DNA of 64,000 nt from Amphibalanus amphitrite. Taxonomy: Eukaryota > Arthropoda > Thecostraca > Balanomorpha > Balanidae. Where the stretch lies: the NCBI RefSeq assembly GCF_019059575.1, contig NW_024881990.1, positions 408,501 through 472,500 of the forward strand, written 5' to 3'. Shown piece after piece: positions 1-10,800 of this stretch. A model generated the notes under the pieces. It did not search any database. It was not told where the DNA came from and saw only the letters and a program-made list of their open reading frames with translations. The position numbers were made by a program, and so were the translations under genes. Positions within the stretch are counted from its first letter, which is position 1, and every line of letters starts with the position of its first letter.

Positions 1-1
1 C

Positions 2-2953
2 TACCTACCCCCAAACTTACCAACTGAGCGCTTAGAAACTTTTTTGAGTAACTTCTCTGAAAGTGTCTTTAAAGCTCAGAAGTACAACCCGTCCGTGATA
101 ATAATAATGGGAGATTTCAACGCCGGTAATTCATTCTTGCAAGATCCTCTGCAAAATCACACTCCCATCACTAAATTTGAGAAACAATTAAAGGAAACCA
201 CTGAGTCCCTATCATTTACCCAACTCATAAACGAGCCGACGCGTTACGTGGGCAGTATCGCGAATCTCAGAGACCTTTGCCTGGTATCCGACCGGGAAAG
301 CGTCATAGACAGCGGAGTATTGCCACCGTTTTCCTCCATAGACCACTGTCCAATATATGTAACCCTCAACGACTGGGTAGAAGAAACTTTGACGCGACAC
401 AAGGTGGTGTGGGACTATTCCAAACTCGACTCCCAACGACTGACGCACGAACTTATGACAACGGACTGGGACGGTATTCTAGACAACGACATAGACACCG
501 CTACCGAATTGCTCACTTCTGCACTAATGAAAGCAGCTGAAAAAAGTATTCCCAAGAAGAGAGTGTCCCCCCGACCAAAAGATAAACCCTGGGTAACTGC
601 TGAACTGAAACGTTTGATGAGAAAAAGGGACAGACTATTTAGAGTAGCTCGAAGAGAAAACAGTGCCGATGACAGTTTAAATAAATTGCAGTGGAATAGA
701 TGGAGGCATTGCCGTAACCAAGTTACAGCAATGGTACACAAATTAAAGCGTAATTATCTTATTAAAGAAGGACATCTACTTGTCCAAATGAAACACAACC
801 CACACAAGTACCATTCAATCATAAGGAAAATGATTGGGAAAACAAAATCTTCGCATATTCCCCCTTTGCATAACAATAATAACAGTAACAACTTAATAGA
901 ACATGATGAGGCGAAAGCTGATTTATTAAATGCATATTTTGCCGCCCAATCACATCTTGAAGACAGCGAAACGAGAGTGATTCAGCCACAGGACTATCCA
1001 GAAGTCCCATTATTAAGGGCGGCCAAAATATCAGAACGAGAAGTATTAAGTATAATAAATAGATTAAATGTAAATAAATCAACCGGTTCCGATGAGGTAC
1101 CAGTAAGAATAATAAAGTTAGCGGCAGTTATTCTCGCTGAACCACTTTCAAAACTGTTCAATAAGTCTATCGACACAAGCCAGTACCCAAAGAGCTGGAA
1201 AATTGCAAACGTGAAACCAATTTTTAAAAACAAAGGTAGTCCAGCAGATGTAGAAGGGTACAGGCCCATCAGTTTATTAAGCTGCATCTCGAAAATATTT
1301 GAAAAAATAGTATTCAAACGTATTTACAACCACATAACTGTACACAACCTACTAACGGAGCGGCAAAGCGGTTACCGGCCCGGACATGGGACTCAGTTGC
1401 AGCTTTTCTACTTAACCCATTCGTCATATGAAAACCTTGACGACGGAAAGGACCATAACATTATCTATCTGGACATCAGCCGCTATTTCGAGAAAATTTG
1501 GCACAAGGGCCTTCTCCACAAATGTGAACATGAATTCGGTCTGGCAAACCTTATACCATGGCTAACTTCATACTTAACAAATCGACATCAACGCGTAGTA
1601 ATAAACAATTCCACATCTTCGCTCCGACCACTTCAAGCGGGATGCCCTCAGGGTTCAGTTTTGGGCCCCCTTTTAGCCTTAATGTACTTAAATAACCTTT
1701 CAACAAAAACCGAAAATGAAATGCTATTCTTCGCCGACGATGCTTGTCTGATAGCCCCACACTCTCCTAATAATAGAGAAACAGTTGAAAGCTCACTTCA
1801 AAGAGATCTAAATGAAATCCACAAGTACGGTGACAACTGGATGATACAATTTAACCCAAGGAAAACTCTCCAACAGCATTTCACAAAACGTAAACAGAAA
1901 ATCCCACCAAAACTAACATTTGCAGCCATGCCCATCCCAGTTGTTGCTTATCATAAACACCTGGGATTGACAATATCGAACGACCTTAGGTTTCACGAGC
2001 ACATCAACGACATCATCAGAAAAGTTAACATTGCCCTTAGCCCACTCTATCGTATCGCTTCCTACTTGCCCAGGACCTTATTGCAACAAATATATACGAC
2101 ACATGTATTGCCATATTTTGACTACGCGGACATCATTTACGACGGACTGCTAACAGCACACGATACTTTACGACTTGAAACACTTCAGAACAGAGGGGCC
2201 AGACTTGTGACTGCGACATTATTTAGAACTCCGACAGACAATCTCAGACGAGAACTAGGATGGACTTCATTAAAGAAAAGACGTGAAATGCATAAGATAG
2301 TATTTTTCCAACGACTGACGCTCGACGATACTCCAACATATATCAAACAACTATTGCCCCCTGATCGAAGAAATAACAACCGACTTCTTCGCAACTCTAA
2401 TAACAGAAGGGAAATATATCCCAAAACCTGTCTACTGAAAAACTCGTTTCTTCCCAGTACAATTAAACTAATAAATGAACTGCCACAGAACTTGAGAGAG
2501 ACTAGAACTTTATTCTCATTTAAAAAACATCTCAAGTCTCACTTACATATAGAAAAACCACCAAAGTATTATATTTATGGTTCGAAAATGGAAAATACAC
2601 TTCTAACACGTCTAAGGGTTGGGATGTCAGAGTTAAAATCCCATTTATTTCAAATACAAAAAACTGAATCTCCATATTGCAACCACTGCCAAGGCAGAAC
2701 TAACGAGAACACAGGACATTACTTACTAAAATGTCCAAAGTACACACAAGAAAGAGAGAGAATGACAAACATAATAAATGGTATAACAGGCATTGACATA
2801 CACAATTTATCACAAAAGGAACAACTAGACTTCATACTACACGGTAATACGGTACGACCCAGGGACGAATTCGAGGTAGCACGAGCGGTGTACCAATTCA
2901 TCCATGCCACCAAACGTTTTGCCTCTCCTTCCCATCCTGCCACCTATCCCTAG
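2..2953 (+). mobile_element. Non-LTR retrotransposon (LINE) ORF2: endonuclease (partial) and reverse transcriptase
   Basis: The frame is open from base 2 and stays open for about 983 codons to a TAG at 2951-2953, so the protein starts left of the window. It begins inside an apurinic-type endonuclease: GDFN at about 110-121 and a SIDHCPI segment near 340. The reverse transcriptase follows, with YRPISLLSCISKIFEKI, RQSGYRPGHGTQ, GCPQGSVLGPLL and the catalytic FADD near 1735. A C-terminal CCHC-like knuckle (CNHC...GHYLLKC) lies near 2680-2730. This order is that of ORF2 in jockey/CR1-group LINEs, which nick target DNA and prime reverse transcription there. The first catalytic block reads DISRYFEKIW where relatives usually have D-I-S-K-A-F-D-K-V/I-W; the key aspartate is kept. 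The long undamaged frame suggests a fairly recent copy. It lies opposite to NPC1, probably within that gene's downstream intron. The exact clade is uncertain. Confidence 0.93.
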
Positions 2954-3197
2954 CGCCCAGTCCTTTGACACCGGTCGTCACAGAGCGCTGCCCTCGGCGC
3001 CGGCGCCTTTACATCTATTGAGAGCGGTCTGCGCGGTGGCGGGCAGCGGCTGCGAGGCTGTGGGCGGCACCCAGTGTGATTGTGCGAACTCGAGAGGCGC
3101 CCAGAGTTAAGTGCTCCGGCACTTTTGCGCCAATCGAAGCGACACTGATTGTCTGTTCGAATGAATGTGTTAAATATATGAGATGAGATGAGATGAG
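2954..3197 (+). mobile_element. LINE 3' untranslated region and short-repeat tail
   Basis: GC-rich non-coding sequence follows the LINE stop codon and ends in four tandem ATGAG units at 3178-3197. Many jockey/CR1/I-type LINEs end in a short simple repeat rather than poly(A), so I take this as the 3' terminus. No target-site duplication can be tested because the 5' end is outside the window. Confidence 0.65.
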
Positions 3198-3783
3198 AAA
3201 CGAATCACTGCTCTCTTCTGGGCGTCGCCCATCCTATCCGAAATGGCGAACTATGCTACGAATAGAAGCCCGAATCAATCACAGAAGAGACTTAATTAAT
3301 GGCCGCTTACTTAATTTGCGTAAGTGGACATCCCAATAACACATCATTTAACACACCGCCTTGCAGGCCAAAATTCCAACTCCTTCATTGTTCGGCCCGA
3401 AACTTTTTGAACGCCCCTCGTAGTTACGAGCTTCAGTTTTCGGGGTCTGATGCGGTAATGACCTGGCGTTGAACCCTGGGGAATCAGGCTGCATCACCCA
3501 CTCAAATCAATATACCTATGGCCTATTCTGGAGCACCGCGGCACCTTCCGAAGTCGGTGTAGGGCCTCCAGCGGCTGGTGTGGAGACGGATCGGGGTCTA
3601 TTAGGGGCGGTCGCGTGGTATGCGGGACTCAGAGGCAGTTATGGACCTCTATAACCAATTGCGTTTTCGAGCCTCTTAAAATCCATTAAGGACCGGAGTC
3701 CTAGACACGTGAAACATCATTGTCAGCTACATGCACCTACTGTGGCTAGAACCTTATTTATGTACTTGCATATGTGCTTATTT
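3198..3783. other. Unassigned spacer
   Basis: No convincing exon, RNA gene or internal repeat is visible between the LINE tail and the hairpin. It is presumably intronic sequence of the NPC1 homologue (minus strand), since that gene must continue to the left of the window. Confidence 0.4.
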
Positions 3784-3951
3784 AATACACCTTTTTGCAC
3801 TCAAAATAGGCATCTTTTCATTCAATTTCGGCGAATTGCATTCAATTTTAGCGATCTCTCATTTGTTTCGAATAGAGAGATCGCTAAAATTGAATGCAAT
3901 TCGCCGAAATTGAATGAAAAGATGCCTATTTTGAGTGCAAAAAGGTGTATT
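3784..3951. repeat. Perfect 77-bp inverted repeat with 14-base loop
   Basis: Bases 3784-3860 are the exact reverse complement of 3875-3951, separated by 14 bases (3861-3874). The arms are AT-rich. No open frame or recognised transposon terminus is present. RNA from either strand would fold into a near-ideal 77-bp hairpin. It may be a foldback element or an inverted duplication; the lack of any mismatch implies recent origin or gene conversion. Confidence 0.95.
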
Positions 3952-3997
3952 TGCTTATCTGTTTATTTTGATTTTTTATCAACTGATAAGTGACAAA

Positions 3998-4500
3998 AGA
4001 TTGGTAGGGCTCAGCGAACATTGGTAGGGCCCAAATAAACATTGGTAAGGCTCGGGCCCTACCAGGCCTATACAAAACGACGCCCCTGACTACTGTGAAA
4101 CTTGGTAGGGTAGTAGGTAGGTACCACATAACTTGAAATTACTTGACGTAATGACATGATGTGGAAAGTGAAAATGATACCTAGGTATTGATGGAAATTT
4201 ATGGACTTAGGTACGCTACAAGAAGATTGAATTGGTCAACCAATTCAAATTCAATCTACTTGTGGAGTAAGTCTATAGATTTTCATCAATAGTTACCACT
4301 TACCATTGAAGTTACTTGCTATCATGTTGATTTTATACATAAGAACCTCATTCATTTTATTTGTATGACATGTTTGAATGCAATTTTCTCAATAAGTGAA
4401 GAAAAATGTTGGTAGTGCTCAACAACACATTGGTAGTGCTCAGCTGAATATTGGTAGTGCTCGGGCACTCCCAGGCCTATACAAAACGACGCCCCTGATG
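3998..4500. repeat. Two direct repeat units flanking an imperfect palindrome
   Basis: A roughly 90-bp unit occurs at about 3998-4090 and again, diverged, at about 4408-4500. Each holds three short tandem copies starting ATTGGTAG and ends with the same block AGGCCTATACAAAACGACGC. Between them lies an imperfect palindrome centred near 4237 (ATTGGTCAACCAAT), with arms of roughly 100 bases (about 4130-4236 and 4238-4345). This looks like a composite non-autonomous element, class unknown. Confidence 0.75.
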
Positions 4501-4741
4501 GTAAGTACAATGACACAGTACCAGAACAGAGAATGAAGCTGTTGACGACGTGAGAAGTAGTAAATCGTACTACTGACAAAGATATCCCACCAGACATCAG
4601 CATATCGCACACATTTTATTATTTCCAGAATGCTCGCGGCATAGGATCAAGTGTCCCAACCCACTTTTACGGCAATGAGTGACACTATCAGAGATGCGGC
4701 TGCAGTAGGCAGCAGCCCATCCGACTGCGCCGAGTACTCAC

Positions 4742-4843
4742 ATTATCTGTAATGTAGTTTTGCAGCTCCATTACTGCCGACAGTAGGTTTTTGTGGAATG
4801 CCGGCCCGAACTCAGTGGTACCGCCCTCGTTTGTGTGGTTAAA
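4742..4843 (-). CDS. NPC1: NPC1 coding exon 9: middle lumenal domain
   Basis: Encodes 34 codons, FNHTNEGGTTEFGPAF then ELQNYITDN, phase 0 at both ends. It aligns with the human segment [24 protein letters not shown]. Acceptor TTCTGCCGTCAG, donor GTGAGTACT. It carries an NHT glycosylation sequon. The next exon, expected to carry the CLAPLSP-like motif, was not found to the left within the window. Confidence 0.9.
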
Positions 4844-7800
4844 CTGACGGCAGAACGGCGGCGTGACGTCACAAACATATACTCCATACGAAAAGAGGCC
4901 GACCGGGGGCAGCAGCAAGGGGAATGATGGCGGTATCATGAACTGTATCGCAGACAGTTGTAACGGTGTGAAATACGGCGGTTAAACTAACAGCTGCTTA
5001 ACCCCCCCCCCCCTCCCCCCAAAAAATCGATGTTCACCCATGACCCACATTCTGGCCAAATATCCATCGGAACCCATGTCTCATCTGTCAATACAGGGAC
5101 AGCCCTACTTTATCAGCCCCCTCCCCCCCCCCATCCGACAGGACAGCCATCCCTAGGCTAGCCGGAATCCCCCCTCCGGTGGCGCCACGCCCCGGTTGAA
5201 GAGCCGGCGCGGCACCGATCAATATCGCGTGTGCTGGCGGCCGGCGGCCGGCTCTCGGCTGTGTTATAGGGCAGAGGTCGGAGGTCGGAGCTCTGGGGTT
5301 GGAGCTCTGGGGTCGGAGCTCTGGGGTCGGAGGTCGGAGCTCAGGGGTCGGAGGTCGGAGCTCAGGGGTCGGAGGTCGGAGCTCTGGGGTCGGAGGTCGG
5401 AGCGGCATAGGGTCGGGGATAGATCAGAATGGGTAGAAGAGAAAAGTAGAGATCAGAGGAAGGGAGAGTTAGAATATCATGGGACGGGATTTTAGGGTTA
5501 GCGTCATTGGTCGAGGGTCGGATGTTGAGTGCCAACCACGACAGGGATCGCTAAATATACCGCTGCATAGGTATGCCAAAGATACCTCCAACATTAGCTA
5601 ATGGCTCACATCTTGGAGATCCGGGTAGCCTGCCTTTAGCAGCGAATAGCGACACCACATCCTGAACTACTCCGCCAGCCTCGATCCACCCATCCAACTC
5701 GCTCCTACTCGAGCAAACCCGTTCTTCCCACTATTCGTCCGCTGAAACGTCCACCCGCGGTTCCCGTTCTTCCCCACTAACCGGCTCCAGATCCTTGGCG
5801 CGGATAATGAGCATCTCCGTCCGGTAGAAGGGCCCGAAGTTCTGGTCGAAGTAGTCCTTCTCGACGCGGGAGCGGCTGGTGGGTGAGGCCCACAGCTCGA
5901 TCGGGTCGGTGGTGACCTTCAGTTTGACCACACCGAACGACAGGCCGACGGCCACCAGCAGGCCGATGATCAGGATCGGCACCGGGTGCATGGCACAGAC
6001 TGGAACACGGGACGGATGCGATGGTCACACAATGCGAGCGGTAACCATAACAGGTGCCAGACGCATAGGGACATACTCGTAGACCGAATCGCAAAAAAAA
6101 AACACACACACACACACAACGAACGGAGTAGAATTTATTGAAACTCTTTGTGAGCAGTAACGTCTTCCTTTGCAAAAAAGAGAGTAACATATGCAACCAT
6201 GATAAACAGATTCACACGCCCCACCGACGCTGATCCTATGCCCATAGTGCATTGAAATAAGAATCTACAGCATCCGATCGTCTTCTTTCACTCCCCAGTC
6301 CTCCGGTACTCACAGGTGCCCCAGGAGCGGAAGAACTGCTCGACGTTTCGCTCCATGATGGCTCCCCAGCGCTCCAGACACGAGGCCTGAGTGATGTCCA
6401 CGTGCGGACTGCCAGACTTGTCACGGTCATCCAGAGGAGCAGATACTGAGAGCGGGGAACGGGGCTGGTTAGAGTGGCGGCAGTAGAAAGAGGGAGACTT
6501 TCGCTAATGGGTAGTTGACAATGGAAACCAATAGCAGTTGTTATTGCAACATTGCTGGAAGTCAATGTCGACCTGAAATAGAATGTGTATGCCCGTGAAA
6601 AGCTTTCGTTCGATAAACGGGGAACGATACTGACAGATGCCAGCACGTAACAGTAGCACATCAAATCAGTGATAATGTATCGAAAACTTGCGAGTCATAC
6701 CTACGCTGTTTGGGAAGGGATGAGGGGCATCACCCCCACGGCAGCACCGTTGAGACATGCAACTCAAGCCACCTCACACTTCCTACACCAGATTTTCTTG
6801 ACCCTCCCTCCCCTGCCATAGCGCGCTCACATAACCAAAAACCCCAACGCTAATCCACCATCACAGCCTATAGAAAAGCAAGCAAACACTCAAATAAACA
6901 TCAAACCAAACAACCAAGATCAACCTGAAGATTCCCTGAAACAAAACCATAGTCATCCATATTCCCCAGCTGGTGTCAGTGGAGCCGTGGCGTCTCAGCC
7001 GTCCGCAGCTGCACCTTTTCTCCCATGGGTTCGTTGTAGACAGCGAATCTATCCCCACCGAAGTCACCGCCCGAAATAGACCCAAACAAACACACGTCAA
7101 CCCACACAGACGGGTCTCAGAAGTTCCGGCTCAACACAGCCCCTGCAGCAGCTGCTGCAGTTCCCTGTAACTTAGTCCAACGGGGCGTCAGCAGACCCAA
7201 TAAAACTTCAAACCAGTGACTACCGGCATGCTATAGAACCTTGGCGACATCCACCACAGGCACAGGCGCTGGTTGGGCCCCAACACTGCAGATCCAGCAC
7301 TCAACTCGGCTCAATGGAAAACCGGCGTCCCCGGCACACACACTAGAGGATCTGAGCGTCCCTGGCACACACTGGAAGACCTGATTGTCTTCCACCTACT
7401 GGTGTAAACAGCCAGTTCTGGCCGCGGCCGGCCGGCGAGTGCCTCCCGGGCGGCGGCAGCGATATTCAGTCGGCGGATCTCCACATCGGGAACAGACTCC
7501 AGTCTGCCGCCCCCACCGGCGGCCCGGGCGCCGGCCGAGAGCAGGACCGGCGACCACTCTGTGTTACCGCACCGCTCTTAGGTTATGCGCATCACTTGAG
7601 CAGGACCACCACGCGATGGACTAGGATTGGACGAAAGCACGACAGCATGCAGGGGCATGACGGGACAGGCACGGTAAATGGACCACGGGGTAGGGCGGGA
7701 CGGATTACGACAAAATCGAACACGATTAGTCGGACGACAGTAGAACGAAGCAAGACTATAACCTACATTCAACCACACAGACGCACACATTGGGTCAAGG

Positions 7801-10800
7801 ATGGCCTCTTCAATGTCTAATAGACAACATATGTCTATCAAGTCTGTGGGTGGGTGGTGAGCCAAGCTCGTAACTATGACATCCCCGCCCCAGGGCGGCG
7901 ACTGACCTCTGTTGCGCGAGTACCAGCAGACAAACACGCAGACGAACGGCACAGCCAGTGCCACAAACACTGCGGCCATCACGACCACGGAGCCGTAGAC
8001 GGGGCCGATCATCCAGTCGCCGGGCGGGGCCGGGATCGGCGGCGCCACAGGGCACGACACCGGGCAGTCGGAGCAGCTGCACGCCTCGATACGCTTCTGC
8101 GAGAACGAGGGGATAAGCGTGCGTTGGAGGCGAGGGTAAAACGAACACAGTTAAGCTACTGTAAGTGTGTGGGAAAGTGAGACACAGCAAAATATGGGAT
8201 GAAATAGGTTTACACCTGAAGAAAACAATCCAGACATAAGTTCTAGGCAATGCCAGCTTCAAGTCCCGTCACCGTCCCCATCCTCCGCTTTTTTAACAAT
8301 TTAGCGCGAGGTTTTAAATGGGCAGAATGAAAGTCACTTAGTAGCAGTTGTAGTCCCATCTCCGGCTCACACTCCCCCTACCCCGAGCTCCGCTCATACT
8401 GACCCCGGTCGGCGTCTGGAAGGTCTCGTTGCACGTCTGGATCTCGGGGCTGAGCGGTGTGTACGGAGACACATCGTCACCATCCTCCGTTAGCTGATAG
8501 TCAATCGGGAACGGCGTGTACGGGTTGTGGCCGAGAAAGTCGTAGAACCTGAGGAAGGAGCATCACGGTGCTGTGTTAGAAACACTCAATTTGCCAAGTG
8601 CGTCGAGCCACACGCCTAAATCGGCCCAAGGGGGTACGGGGGTGAAGACTGAGGTCGTTGATCAAACGCAGTCTCGGGTCACAACGATTTGGCCGGGGAC
8701 TGTGAGAGCAAATCTAGGCAGCGATGGCATTCTGGTAGGCACGTTATATTGATAAATGTGTCTAGACACGCTAGACAGTTAGACACACATTCATTAATCT
8801 ATTCTAAAAAAAAATCGCAATAGCTAATACTGATTGTTGTTTGTTACTGATTGTTGTGGGTTAGGGGCGCGCCGACTGCGAGGTCATTTTGCGCCCATGC
8901 TTATACTGATTGATACCGAACTCAGAACCATCGGGATCCATTTAGCTGACAGCGACAAAGCGCCTCCGCCCAACCCCGGCCTCTCCCCGCTCCAACCCCA
9001 CCCGCCCGGCCGCCACCGACAGGCGCCGTGTCGAGTTGGCTGCCGCCGCCGCTGGCTCCCCGGGTCCCGGGAGCCCTGCCAGCGCGGCCGGCCGACGGCG
9101 ACGATGACGTCACAGGTGGGATGACGACAGAGTTAACCCTGTGGCCTCGAGACGGCCGCAGGGGATACGGACGACTCTGAGTGGACCTCAGGGGATAACG
9201 GCGTGTCAAAATGGACACGATACTGGGCTTGGTCTACCTGGTCGTGTCTGTAGACAGTGAAGTCTGCCGTCGAGTGTAACTCACCGTTCGTCGTTGCAGC
9301 GGTACCAGCCCCACTGTCCGCACATGGCACCGATTGCCGGTGAGTTTGTCTGCGAATTCTGCACCTTGGAGCAGCTGTCGTACACGCCACGGGTGTAGTT
9401 ACGACTCAGGTAGTACGTCACCCGCGCGACATAGTCCTTATCTGTCGGACAGAGAGGGTAGAAAGGGTCAGCAGGGGGCAGGAGGGATCAGAGATTGTCA
9501 GCAGGGGTCAAAACAGGGTCAGAAGGGGTTAGTAGAGAGGTCAGTGGGGGACAGTGCAGGTCAGGAAAGGATCGACAGTGGGTAGAAGGGTCAGGTCAGT
9601 GTCACGTGTCTCAGGGTAGATCACAGGCGACTAACCGCGCACGTAGGGGTCAGAGGGGTAGAACAGTTGTTGGGGTGCGGGCCGGTGCGGCCCACCGTGT
9701 ACGGAAGGTGCAGCCTCACCAGGGCGCGGCTCCGGCGGGGCTGTCGGGTGCGGCCGACCAGGTCAGCACTTACAGGGAGGGAGCGTCAGAGGTGCTGAAA
9801 CTGGCACCCAGAAAATGCGGCGGTGGGGAGGGTGACCAAACACTGAAGATCCCCGGAGATACATAAACGGACGGTCTACCACCAGCACACAATGTTGGGC
9901 TCGAAAGGGGGTGCATCCAGCAACTAACAAGGAGATTCTCTCAGAGTCAGCACCCCAAACTCTTTATCAGTTCCAACAGCCTCGTCGACGAATCCGAGAA
10001 GTCTCAGGGACCGGGCGGCACCTCGTCTCCCAGCCAGGTCATCTGATTCCCCTCCCCGCCGGGTGACGATATTAGTTCCCGACTTCACCGAACAGTTGCC
10101 TAATATTCCTTCCCCGCCGCCCGCCCCGAGCAGCTGGAGATCTCATTATCTGGCCGCTGCTGCGGGCTACCTACCAGGGAGGTCATTACAGCGACTATAA
10201 GGGGCAGAATCCGGTACTGGACACGGGATGACAGGCCACCCGAAAAGTTAGACACGCTCGGCCGCTCCCATGCTAGTTCGAAATTTTATGATATTTAAAT
10301 AATCACACAGGCTGGGGAAGATGTAAGCGCTTGTGGGCGTGAAATTCAAGGAAACCAGCCAGAAATCCATGCGGCCGATGTGTCGTTCAAACCCAAAATG
10401 CCGTCAGAAACTTATTTTTATTCAAACCGCCCTGCGTAAATAGACACATCTGACGGCTAGCCCAAAGTCAGTGGTGTTTTGTGAGGTCAGGTCAGGTCAG
10501 GTCAGCTCAGCCCAGCTCAGCTCAGGTCAGTTCGTCTCACCTGTCGCCCGATCGTGTTTCACTTCGGTGACGTTGATGAAGGTGGACTGCCTAGGCGAGC
10601 AGGACATCTCGCATATGGACTTGCGGAAGTTGTAGTAGCAGACGGGGCAGCGCGCGAACTGGGAGGAGACCAGCACCAGCGAGGAGGCCATCTCCTTGAT
10701 GTTGTCGCCGTCACAGCACGTGTTGAGCGGGCCAGACCCGTCTGGGGGAGAGAGCAGGGCCACGGATTAGATAGGGTGGCATCGGTAGGGCCGGCAGGTT

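Noticed and set aside
4500-4640. Possible further NPC1 exon left of exon 9
   Set aside because: None of the three minus-strand frames shows the cysteine and PL motifs expected next in NPC1, and the sequence belongs to the AT-rich repeat block.
5731-5781. Extension of NPC1 exon 8 to the in-frame stop
   Set aside because: The GTTAGT donor at 5781 gives a phase-0 join to exon 9, which matches the family; the extension has no NPC1 similarity.
7810-8262. Minus-strand open frame overlapping NPC1 exon 6 in another frame
   Set aside because: The exon's true frame carries CSCSDC and the TM1 helix; this one carries neither.
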